Below are positions 13,701-23,849 of a DNA stretch of 64,000 nucleotides, one piece after another. The notes beneath the pieces are model-generated. The model was not told where the DNA came from, made no database searches, and saw nothing but the letters and a program-made list of their open reading frames with translations. The stretch spans positions 137,532,735 through 137,596,734 of the forward strand of contig NC_134364.1 of NCBI RefSeq assembly GCF_048569485.1, given 5' to 3'. Every line of letters begins with the position of its first letter. Within the stretch, counting starts at the first letter, position 1. The DNA is from Anomaloglossus baeobatrachus (Eukaryota > Chordata > Amphibia > Anura > Aromobatidae). The position numbers and the translations under genes are program-made.

Positions 13701-14249
13701 TAGTACAGCTTGGAATGTTGGTACTGTGCACACTTTGCAATACATAATATTTTTGAGTGGAGGTTGTTTTTATGCTATTTTTTTCTTGTTATATAGGGTC
13801 CCAGTTGGTTCTCATCTTGCAGTGCACCTCATGTTTATTTTTCCATCTGTCCTGATTTTTGGCGGTTGGTGGCTGTTCACACTTGCCATCCAACCCCGTC
13901 CACTGGCTATTTATTCTAAGCGGCATGTGCTCGGGCCTGTCCCGCCCACAACCATGAATCAGTCATGGAGACGGTGACTGAAAAGCACAAGGTACGTGCT
14001 GTGCAGTCCTAATTTTGCATATGTGAGGCCACATGGCACATTTTAAATAAAAATATTTTAGTGTTAGGACTGTCCCAGGAGATTTGCCGTGACGTTGGCG
14101 GGGTGGCTCGAAAAATTGCAATTTTTTGCCAAAAATCTCATTTTTTCAATAGTACAGCTTGGAATGTTGGTACTGTGCACACTTTGCAATACATAATATT
14201 TTTGAGTGGAGGTTGTTTTTATGCTATTTTTTTCTTGTTATATAGGGTC
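4707..14249. mobile_element. Foldback-like inserted block of 449-bp tandem repeats
   Basis: About 21 units of a 449-bp repeat. 4707-5925 holds about 2.7 units in one orientation. At 5925/5926 the orientation flips, and 5926-14249 holds about 18.5 units in the other. Both outer ends fall in the same part of the unit (near aggttgtttttatgc and ttatatagggtc), so the block ends in outward-facing inverted copies. It interrupts the integrase part of Gypsy A and is flanked by a 12-16 bp duplication of the target. Copies are nearly identical: single-base length changes near 11449 and 12772 are among very few differences. Each unit contains a 10-bp inverted pair (gcagtcctaa / ttaggactgc) about 60 bp apart, and an ATTTTGCATATG box. 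The architecture recalls Drosophila Foldback elements; no transposase is seen in it. The 121-residue open frame in each unit starts at a non-ATG codon and is not taken as a gene. Confidence 0.85.
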
Positions 14250-14265
14250 CCATGTTTTCTTCTGA
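14250..14265. repeat. Right target-site duplication of the 449-bp array
   Basis: Second copy of ccatgttttcttctga. The Gypsy sequence resumes here with cctgcatgaccggctg, collinear with the related uninterrupted copy near 19201. Confidence 0.88.
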
Positions 14266-17249
14266 CCTGCATGACCGGCTGTTTTCGAGGCATGGCCCCA
14301 GTGTAACACTTTTTGCCTGTCAGTCTCAGAGACATAGGTCTTCCCAGGCGGTATCTGGGCCAGGGTGACAGGAGCCACTGGAATAATCTTACTTGGACAG
14401 ATGATGGGTTGAGATGTCTCTTCCTCCTGCTCCATGGGCATGAAAGACCTAGATAAGGCATCAGCGCGTACATTCTTGTTCGCGGGTCGGAAATGAAGCT
14501 GGAAGTCGAACCGGGCAAAGAACAAGGACCACCTAGCTTGCCGTGGGTTCAGTCGCTGAGCAGTCCGCAGGTATTCCAGGTTTTTGTGGTCCGTGTAAAT
14601 AATGACGGGGTACACTGCTCCTTCCAGAAGATAGCGCCATTCTTCCAGAGCCAGTTTGACCGCCAATAGCTCTCGGTCACCGATGGTGTAATTGCGTTCA
14701 GGCGCTGAGAAGCTCTTGGAGAAGAAACCGCAAGTCACCATCTTCCCGGAGCAGGACTTCTGCATGAGTACTGCTCCGGCTCCCGAGGAGGAGGCATCCA
14801 CCTCCAAGGTGAACTGGCGGTTTAACTCTGGACGATGGAGTACAGGAGAGGAGGCAAAGGCTCGCTTTAGAGAGCCAAACGCGGCGTCGGCCGCAGGTGA
14901 CCAGTCCTTTGGATTAGCCCCCTTCTTGGTCAAGGCGGAGAGAGGAGCAGTCAGAGCCGAGAAGTGAGGAATGAACTGGCGGTAATAGTTGGCGAATCCC
15001 AGAAAGCGCTGGATTGCCTTCAGTCCAGAAAGGGGAGGCCAGTTGAGAACGGAAGAGACCTTCTTTGGATCCATCTGCAGTCCGGTGTCGGTGATGAGGT
15101 ACCCCAGGAAGGGGAGAGAAGACTGTTCGAAGACACACTTCTCGTACTTGGCGTACAGACGATTCTCTCTCAGTCTTTGTAGGACCAGTTGCACGTTCTC
15201 TCGGTGGGTCTGGAGGTCCGGAGAGAAGACAAGGATGTCATCCAGATATACCACCACACAAACGTAGAGAAGGTCCCGGAACACATCGTTCACTAATTCT
15301 TGGAAGACTGCTGGTGCGTTACACAGGCCGAAGGGCATCACGCAGTATTCATAATGCCCATCGCGAGTGTTGAACGCGGTCTTCCATTCATCCACGGAGC
15401 GGATACGGACCAGGTTGTAGGCACCCCGAAGATCCAACTTGGTGAACACACGAGCTCCTCTGAGCCGATCAAACAATTCGGGGATGAGCGGCAGGGGGTA
15501 CTTGTTCTTTACGGTGATTAGGTTCAATCCCCGGTAGTCTATACATGGGCGTAGGTCGCCCTCTTTCTTCTTTACGAAGAAGAAGCCTGCTCCAGCAGGA
15601 GAGGAGGATCTCCGAATGAATCCCTTAGCCAGGCTCTCTGTGATGTACGTAGACATGGCTCTTGTTTCGGCTGGAGACAGTGGATATATCCGTCCTCGAG
15701 GTGGTGTAGTTCCCGGGAGCAGGTCAATGGCACAATCGTAAGGACGATGTGGCGGAAGTACTTCGGACTCCTTCTTATCAAAGACGTCCACGAAGGACCA
15801 ATAGGCTGAAGGCAGTCCCGGTAGGGACTCGGGAACCGGAGGTCGCCGGATAGGTTGTATGGTCTTCAGACACTTCTCATGGCAAGAAGACCCCCATCGA
15901 GTGATATCGCCAGTGCCCCAGCTGACTGAAGGCTCGTGTGTCCGCAACCAGGGAAGGCCCAGCAGGATTTGATGTGACATATGTGGGAGGACGTAGAGAG
16001 CGATGTTCTCGGTGTGCAGAGCACCGATACGCAGTTCAAGCGGCTTGGTGATCCAGGAGATGGTGTCAGAGAGGGGTCTCCCATCCACAGAGGCAATCAC
16101 AAGAGGTTTGGCGAGTGGAGTAACAGGCACCTGGTACTTGTCCACCGTGGCCTGCTTGATGAAATTGCCTGCTGCCCCAGAATCGAGGTACGCCTCAGCC
16201 GTAAACCGCGTCTCTCCCGTTGTCACTTGCACAGTCCATGTAACCGGGTCTGAGAGAGTCCCAGCACCTAGGGTGGCCTCTCCTACCAACCCTAGGCTTT
16301 GGAGTTTCCCGGCCTCTCAGGACAGGCGCGTAGCAGGTGTGTGCTTTCTCCGCAGTAGAAGCAGAGACCCTTGGCGAGCCGCTCTGCTCGACGTTGTTCC
16401 GACTGTCGCACACGGTCGATCTGCATGGGCTCATGGACGGAGACGCCTGAGGCCGTTGACTGGAGTACAGCGGGCTTCTGTGGAGGAGAGGAATGCCGTA
16501 CCGGACGTCTCTCACGGGACACCTCTTTGGACCGCTCCTGGAAGCGTATGTCCACTCGAGTCGCTAGGGTAATCAGGGCGTCCAGGGTGGACGGTACGTC
16601 ACGTCCAGCCAGCTCATCCTTGATTCGACCCGAGAGTCCTTCCCAGAAGGCGGCGGTTAGGGCCTCGTTATTCCACCCGAGTTCTGAAGCCAAGGTGCGG
16701 AAACGGATGGCGTATTGACCCACCGTCAGAGTTCCCTGACGTAACCGGAGAAGAGATGAAGCAGACGCGGAGGCGCGTCCGGGTTCGTCAAAGGTGCTGC
16801 GAAAGGCCTGTAGGAAGTCCTGGAGGTTCTTGGTCATAGGGTCCTCCTTCTCCCACAAGGGGTTCATCCACGCCAGTGCCTCGCCCTCTAGGTGAGACAT
16901 GATGAAGGCGACCTTGGCTTGGTCGGAGGCAAACAAATGTGGCAGCTGCGTGAAATGGAGGGAGCATTGGTTTATAAACCCCCTGCAGGTCTTGGGATCT
17001 CCGGCGTACCGGGGTGGTGAGGCCAAACGCAGTCTGGAAGCATCCGAGGAGGCTGCCACGGGAGCGGGGGCCGTGGATTGACTAGTGGAGGCCCGGGACG
17101 CTGAAGATGTGACCGAGGCTTGTAGCGTATTCAAGCGGGCGTCCACGGAAGTCATAAAGTTCAGCATGCGGGTCTGAGTCTCACGCTAGCGTTGGAGTTC
17201 CTCATGCAAGGCCGCTAGTGCTTCGGCGGGATCCATGGCCTGTTCTTAC

Positions 17250-17983
17250 TGTCAGGGCCAGATGGACGGGCAGACCCGGGAGGTGGATCCACTGGGCCGA
17301 ACTCCCCGATGAGGGAAAGGAGTCCGGTAGCCGGAGCACTTTAGGTAGCAGAACAGTCTGTGCACTGGAAGACAATGGAGAAGTCCCTGGGACCACGAGG
17401 TCACTGATGGTGGTCCGGGTGACGGAGCTCAGGTTCGGAAGCCGTGATGATGTCAGGCGGGGTCCGGAACCGTTGGAGCGAGATGACGGGTCACCGCAGG
17501 GAACCGAGATGGTGCGGACTGTCAGGATGGCAGATGGGCAGCGTTCAGGGTTCGAGACACAGCAGGACCGGATGGCGATGCAGAATCAGCTCTAGAAGAC
17601 AGAGAGGTAAGTATCTCACAGAACACAAGGAGACCTGACTCCTAGCTTGGGAAAACACGAAGAACAGGCCCCGCTCCCTTGGACATTAACCCCCTATATA
17701 CCTTGTACCTGTGTGCATAATTTCCTGTTCGTGGACACTGGCCCTTTAAGAAAGGGTCAGTGACCGCGCGCGCGCCCTAATGCGCATGCGCGCGGCCCGG
17801 GTGCCAGAAGCCAACACAGGAAGCTGAGAGGAGGACGCAGCAGAGCCGGCCATGGACTGGGAAGCCGACGGGCGCCGGGAGCGGGGACCAGGGGGCCTGG
17901 GAAGCGCTGGGACTGGAGGCTGGAGAGCGGGGAGCGTGGCAGGTGAGCCGGGGAGCGGAGCAGAGGACCCGGGGAGCGTGACA
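17250..17983 (-). repeat. Central LTR shared by Gypsy elements A and B
   Basis: 734-bp LTR, TGTCAGG...GTGACA on the plus strand. It is the 5' LTR of element A. With the C-rich polypurine tract following at 17984, it is also the 3' LTR of element B. Confidence 0.93.
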
Positions 17984-20287
17984 GTACTCCCCCCCCCCAC
18001 GCCCCCCTCCCCGCAACCGGGACAGGAAGGCACGGATCAGAGGAGTGCCCACGTTCTCCCTGGGCTCCCAGGACCTATCCTCAGGACCATACCCTTCTCA
18101 GTCCACCAGGAAGAACTGTCGACCTCGTACGGTCTTCATGGCCACGATATCCCTTACCGCATAGATGTCGTCCTCAGCAATAGGGGGAGGAGCCGGACTG
18201 GCGGCAGCGGAGAAGGGACCAAGGACAATCGGCTTGAGCAGAGAGACGTGGAAGGAGTTGGGTATCCTCATCGTGGCCGGGAGCTGCAGTTTGTAGGAGA
18301 CCTCATTGATCTTGCCGAGGACTTTAAATGGTCCGATGTAGCGAGGTCCCAGCTTGTAGGATGGTATCTTCAGTCGGATGTACTTGGAAGCAAGCCAGAC
18401 GAGATCTCCCGGAGAGAAACACGGAGGATCCAGACGTCTCTTGTCCGCGTGTCTCTTCATCCGCAGGGATGCACGTGCAAGGGACGCCTTAACTGAGTCC
18501 CAAATGGTAGCAAAGTCACGGAGCACTGCATCAGCAGCAGGGATGTCCGAGGAAGAGGATACCGGCAATGGGACAGACGGCTGAAGTCCGTAGACGACAT
18601 GGAAGGGAGAACTGGAGGAAGACTCACTGACGTGGTGATTATGGGAGAATTCAGCCCAAGGAAGAAGCGTGGACCAATCGTCATGATGGGCGTTGACGTA
18701 GTGACGTAAGAAAGAGGTCAATATCTGATTGACCCGTTCCACTTGGCCGTTCGACTGAGGATGGTAGGCCGAAGAAAAGTCCAAAGTCACTCCCAGATGT
18801 TTACAGAGAGCCCTCCAGAAGCGGGAGGTGAACTGAGTTCCTCTATCGGACACGATGTGTGATGGAAAGCCATGCAAGCGGAAGATGTGATGTATATAAG
18901 CGTCCGCTAGTTCCTGGGCAGAGGGCAGTCCAACCATAGGAACGAAATGGGCCATTTTAGAGAACCGATCCACCACGACCCATATGACTGTGTGTCCGGA
19001 GGACAATGGCAAGTCCGTAATAAAGTCCATCGCTATGTGTTGCCAGGGAACTGAGGGTATGGGCAGAGGCAGAAGACGGCCCATATGTTTGGGAGTCTTG
19101 TTCCTGGCACAGGAGGAGCAGGCAGAGACAAAAGAGGCGACGTCCGTGCGAAGGGATGGCCACCAGTAATGACGCACAATCGCAGTCCATGTTTTCTTCT
19201 GACCTGCATGACCTGCATGACCGGCTGTTTTCGAGGCATGGCCCCAGTGTAACACTTTTTGCCTGTCAGTCTCAGAGACATAGGTCTTCCCAGGCGGTAT
19301 CTGGGCCACGGTGACAGGAGCCACTGGAATAATCTTACTTGGACAGATGATGGGTTGAGATGTCTCTTCCTCCTGCTCCATGGGCATGAAAGACCTAGAT
19401 AAGGCATCAGCGCGTACATTCTTGTTCGCGGGTCGGAAATGAAGCTGGAAGTCGAACCGGGCAAAGAACAAGGACCACCTAGCTTGCCGTGGGTTCAGTC
19501 GCTGAGCAGTCCGCAGGTATTCCAGGTTTTTGTGGTCCGTGTAAATAATGACGGGGTACACTGCTCCTTCCAGAAGATAGCGCCATTCTTCCAGAGCCAG
19601 TTTGACCGCCAATAGCTCTCGGTCACCGATGGTGTAATTGCGTTCAGGCGCTGAGAAGCTCTTGGAGAAGAAACCGCAAGTCACCATCTTCCCGGAGGAG
19701 GACTTCTGCATGAGTACTGCTCCGGCTCCCGAGAAGGAGGCATCCACCTCCAAGGTGAACTGGCGGTTTAACTCTGGACGATGGAGTACAGGAGAGGAGG
19801 CAAAGGCTCGCTTTAGAGAGCCAAACGCGGCGTCGGCCGCAGGTGACCAGTCCTTTGGATTAGCCCCCTTCTTGGTCAAGGCGGAGAGAGGAGCAGTCAG
19901 AGCCGAGAAGTGAGGAATGAACTGGCGGTAATAGTTGGCGAATCCTAGAAAGCGCTGGATTGCCTTCAGTCCAGAAAGGGGAGGCCAGTTGAGAACGGAA
20001 GAGACCTTCTTTGGATCCATCTGCAGTCCGGTGTCGGTGATGAGGTACCCCAGGAAGGGGAGAGAAGACTGTTCGAAGACACACTTCTCGTACTTGGCGT
20101 ACAGACGATTCTCTCTCAGTCTTTGTAGGACCAGTTGCACGTTCTCTCGGTGGGTCTGGAGGTCCGGAGAGAAGACAAGGATGTCATCCAGATATACCAC
20201 CACACAAACGTAGAGAAGGTCCCGGAACACATCGTTCACTAATTCTTGGAAGACTGCTGGTGCGTTACACAGGCCGAAGGGCATCAC

Positions 20288-20483
20288 AGCCAACACAGGA
20301 AGCTGAGAGGAGGACGCAGCAGAGCTGGCCATGGACTGGGAAGCCAACGGGCGCCGGGAGCGGGGACCAGGGGGCCTGGGAAGCGCTGGGACTGGAGGCT
20401 GGAGAGCGAGGAGCGTGGCAGGTGAGCCGGGGAGCGGAGCAGAGGACCCGGGGAGCGGAGCGGAGGACCCGGGGAGCGTGACA
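20288..20483 (-). repeat. Partial Gypsy LTR
   Basis: Matches the LTR from the agccaacacaggaagctgag segment to the GTGACA end, with one extra copy of a short agcggaggacccgggg motif. It marks the outer end of the Gypsy complex. Confidence 0.85.
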
Positions 20484-20497
20484 CAGGTTCAGTCTAA

Positions 20498-21455
20498 GGC
20501 TAGTTTCACACTTGCGTTGAACGGTATCCGTTGCATTGCGTTGTGTAACGGATGCAACGGATGTGTTGCATATAGTGGCACAACGGATGCAACGGATGCT
20601 GCAAAACAACGCAATTCGTTTTGATTTTTTTTTTTTACAGTTTTACCAGCGGCAGACTATTGTGAACGATCAGCTGATCTGCAGCCGGCCGACGGGTGAT
20701 CAGCTGATCGCTCCCAGTAGCCGGCCGCCGGGTGATCAGCTGATCGCTCCCTGCAGCCGACCGCCGGTGATCAGCTGAGCGCTGTCACTTGCCGGCCGCC
20801 GGGTGATCAGCTGATCGCTCCCAGTAGCCGGCCGCCGGGTGATCAGCTGATCGCTCCCTGCAGCCGACCGCCGGTGATCAGCTGAGCGCTGTCACTTGCC
20901 GGCCGCCGGGTGATCAGCTGATCGCTCCCAGTAGCCGGCCGCCGGGTGATCAGCTGATCGCTCCCTGCAGCCGACCGCCGGGTGATCAGCTGAGCGCTGT
21001 CACTTGCTGGCGCTCGGGCATGCTGGCAGGCGAGCGCTCAGCTGAGCGCTGTCACTTGCCGGCGCCCGGGCATGCCGGCAGGCGGGCGCTCAGCTGAGCG
21101 CTGTGACTTGCCGGCAGCCGGTCGCTCAGCTGAGCGCTGTCGCTTGCCGATGGCCGGGCGCTCAGCTGAACGTTCGGCCACCGCGAGCCAAAATAAAGTT
21201 TGATTTAAAAAAAAAAAAGAGCATGCGCAGTGAAATCCAGAGGATTCCGCTGCTCAAAACAAAGTTACATGCTGCGTTCCTCCCGCTGGGCGTAAGCAAC
21301 GGAGCGTCGCCCAGCGGAAGCAACGCAGGTCCTTTTGGTACAATCCGTCACCTATACAAGTCTATGGGAAACAGCAGAATCCGTTAACGGATTCCGCTGT
21401 TTTCCAAAAGGGCGGATTGTAACGGAAGGAAATAAACGCAAGTGTGAAAGTAGCC
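20498..21455. mobile_element. Non-autonomous TIR transposon with internal tandem repeats
   Basis: Ends are inverted copies of ggctag/ctttcacacttgcgtt: left at 20498, right ending ...aacgcaagtgtgaaagtagcc at 21455. The flanks are CTAA on the left and TTAA on the right, consistent with a TTAA target (piggyBac- or Kolobok-like) that has one mutation. No transposase is present. From about 20680 to 21170 it holds tandem repeats with a period of roughly 107 bp, rich in tgatcagctgatcg palindromes. It lies downstream of the EFNA3 stop codon and may be part of the 3' UTR. Confidence 0.75.
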
Positions 21456-21459
21456 TTAA

Positions 21460-21623
21460 TAAAAAAAAAAAAGATTTTTGTTAAAAAAATAATAAAAATA
21501 AATGAGATTAAGGACGCTGCTCCTCCTCCCATCAGCCGCTCCCCAACCTGCGCAGTCCTTACTGAGTTCTGAATGTGGAGATTGCATTCATTTCTCCGAG
21601 GTGTTCAGCCTGAAACAAGAAAA
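21460..21623 (-). other. EFNA3: Probable EFNA3 3' untranslated region (start)
   Basis: Sequence immediately downstream of the EFNA3 stop codon on the minus strand, not covered by a repeat. I see no AATAAA on the minus strand before the TIR element at 21455, so the polyadenylation site is unknown and the UTR may continue into the transposon. Confidence 0.4.
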
Positions 21624-21745
21624 CTAAAACGCCAAGAGAGTCATTAGGAGCAGAGAGACGGCCACCGTCAAATGTAAGTGTTCTCGCTTCGGGCTCGTCC
21701 CACTAATGCTCTTCTCCAACTTGGGGATCTCTGGATTAAAGTTAC
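21624..21745 (-). CDS. EFNA3: Ephrin-A3, exon 5 (GPI-anchor tail)
   Basis: Last coding exon. The acceptor is tgtatttcag; the exon opens with the last two bases of a split codon (phase 1) and ends at a TAG. It encodes NFNPEIPKLEKSISG followed by TSPKREHLHLTV and a hydrophobic tail AVSLLLMTLLAF. The PKLEKSISGTSPKREHL segment is the signature of ephrin-A3 as opposed to other A-class ephrins. The end is a typical GPI-attachment signal: small residues (S-G-T-S), a short polar stretch, then about 14 hydrophobic residues. The protein should therefore sit on the outer leaflet of the plasma membrane and signal to EphA receptors on neighbouring cells. The junction with exon 4 is about three residues shorter than I recall for mammalian EFNA3. 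I am confident of gene and frame. Confidence 0.93.
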
Positions 21746-21814
21746 CTGAAATACAGGAGGGAAAAGGTGAATGGAGAAAAGCAAGATCTGGTGTCCAACA
21801 GTAAAGCAGAAATG

Positions 21815-22050
21815 GGCTCAAGTGGCAGTCCAAGAGGCGGGCGGAGGGCACGGACCAGAGTCCGAGTCCAAGAGGCGGGCAGAGGGCATGGACCAGAGTC
21901 GCAGTCCAAGATGCGGGCAAAGGGCAAGGGCCAGAGTCCCAGTCCAAGATGCGGGCAAAGGGCAAGGGCCCCGGTTGCAGTCCGAGATATGGGTGGAGGG
22001 TAGGGGTCGAGGTCATAGTCAGAGGTAGGCGGAGGGCAGGGGCCGAGGTC
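21815..22050. repeat. 38-bp minisatellite in EFNA3 intron 4
   Basis: The motif gtccaaga(g/t)gcgggc recurs at 21828, 21866, 21904 and 21942, a strict 38-bp period, with further degraded copies up to about 22050. It is GC-rich; no gene. Confidence 0.85.
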
Positions 22051-22920
22051 AGTCAGGGGATGTAGAGCGTGAAAAAGGTGATTGATGTAGGAAGGTGGAG
22101 AGTGAAGGTAGACGAGTAGGATCGTCCATGTGATGTCTGCAGAGGACTTAAACACCAGAGGGGACTAGCGAGACTGAACAACATGTCCCTTGAACACAAA
22201 AGTACATTTAAGCCAAGAGGAGACAGCAGATGAAGGTGACCGTCCAGTATGTAGGTCACAATATACATGGCGGCCGCCTACAAGATGCACATTAGACAAG
22301 GGTTTACTTACACAACACCCAAGGAGGTTTATATTTATGACAGGAGCAGCAGTGTCTTTGGGAGCCCAAAAACATTAAGCTCAGAGTCGCCCTGTGACAC
22401 CGTCGTGCGGGCGGCAATAACAGCTAAACACGATGAAGGGAAGCAGCTCGTGTGATTATCTGGCCGGCCAGGAACAATCCAATCTACGTTCCAACAGCAG
22501 CAATGAAGCTGGTGTCTTAGTCCCGTGTTGTCAGAGCTCAATCACTAATCCAGTCAAACACTTGGCTGCAATTTCCGAATCTTTCGGGACGACACCGGGC
22601 ACAAGTAGCAGGTGCCTGCAGACTACCATATTTGATGGGTATGATGGCCTGTCATGGATGAGGCACGAGACCACTCTGCGGGTCATCAACTACCGATCTG
22701 CATCTATGGGCACCTCCTGTAGAATATGATCCGGACACCAGCATGTGAGGAAGTGTGAGAAACTGCTATGAGTCGACCATCCTGCAGGGGGAGACAGCGC
22801 ACCACGAGTGAGGAGCAGGGCTGTGGAGTCGGTAATCTCAACCTTCGACTCAGACTCTTCAATTTCCCTTGCACCGACTCAGACTCCACCACTCCGACTC
22901 CTACATATATTGCTTATAGT

Positions 22921-23495
22921 TAGGTGAAAAATTTATTGTAGGACATCAACATGTGTATGTGATCATCAGACATTTAATTTTTATGATACAATAATCAAGA
23001 TATTTTAATAGAACATAAAATATATTTATTGGATACAACTTTAGAACACAAAAAACTAATAAATTGTAAATATGTAATACAATATGTAATATACAGTAGA
23101 CTACATATATATCTTGTGTAATATATACACACACTGTATAAGTGTATATTATATATATTACATATTTACAATTTATTAGTTTGTGTTCTAAATCTAAAGT
23201 TGTATTACAATAAATATATTTTATGTTCTATCTAAATATCTTGATTATTGTATCATAAAAATGATTAAATGTCTGATGTTCACATTATACTACAATATAT
23301 TTTTCACTTAAATATGAGCATTATGCTAAATATTTAGTATGTTTTTGATGAAAAATGTTTTTTGCCACTTACATAGTGCATTATCTATCTATATATATAT
23401 ATATATATATACATACATATATATATATATATAACACTATGTAGGTGGCAAAAAACAGTTTTCGACAAAAACATAGTAAATAACATTTGTGTAGT
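22921..23495. repeat. Two adjacent AT-rich palindromes
   Basis: The arm at about 22921-23097 (containing cagacatttaat, gatacaataatcaagat and aatttattag complements) is repeated inverted at about 23150-23318. A second pair, about 23325-23388 and 23432-23495 (ttttttgccac / gtggcaaaaaac), surrounds an (AT)n core at 23390-23431. They lie between the hAT 3' end and its transposase C-terminus. No coding role is seen. Confidence 0.85.
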
Positions 23496-23849
23496 CTATG
23501 AATTTGTTGTAAGAAATAGAATTGCCTCCATCAGATCCTCCTTCACAGATGACCTGATCTGACCTAATATTAAGGCTAGAGAACATCCTCTCTACAGTAA
23601 CTTGGGTTGGAGGCAAAGCAATAACCACATGGGCAACATCTCTAACAATTTCCGGGTATAAAGGAATTGCCTCATGCACAGTCAGTTTTGATGAACAGTT
23701 GAATTTTTCTATTTCTTTGAGAGCAAGTGAAACATTTTACTGAAATCTGGCCAATCTGATGCTATAGGAGACGGAGGGAAATCTTTTTCCTTGCGGCAAC
23801 ACTTTGCTGCTTCATGTCATCCAAATACTTCTCAAAGTTAAACTCCTCA

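Larger units (their letters stand above)
2726..17983 (-). mobile_element. Gypsy/Ty3 (sushi-ichi-like chromovirus) element A, interrupted
   Basis: Fossil LTR retrotransposon read on the minus strand. Parts from its 5' end: LTR 17250-17983, gag about 17230-16292 (capsid-type segment plus a CCHC knuckle), then a pol block 16289-14266 holding an aspartic-protease-type segment (DSGAAGNF), reverse transcriptase (YLDDIL) and RNase H. The integrase part (3659-4690) carries a zinc-binding H/C segment, the catalytic core (SDRGTQF) and a C-terminal tail. LTR 2726-3489 closes it. A 9.5-kb block of 449-bp repeats lies inside the integrase region, so the copy is not whole. The two LTRs are very alike apart from about 30 extra bases in the left one, so it is fairly young. 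The gag start lies only about 13 nt inside the LTR, as in Tf1/sushi-group elements thought to self-prime. Its family relation to the gag of vertebrate RTL/PEG10 genes is an inference. Confidence 0.93.
17250..20483 (-). mobile_element. Gypsy element B, partial copy of the same family
   Basis: Fossil. Same family and orientation as element A, sharing the central LTR. Parts seen: the pol end (integrase, RNase H and the C-terminal portion of reverse transcriptase) between 18098 and about 20287, then a partial LTR (20288-20483). Gag and protease are absent, so the copy is incomplete. Its integrase region is not split by the 449-bp array and so shows the empty target site. The three-LTR arrangement suggests LTR-LTR recombination between two copies of the family. 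Confidence 0.88.
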
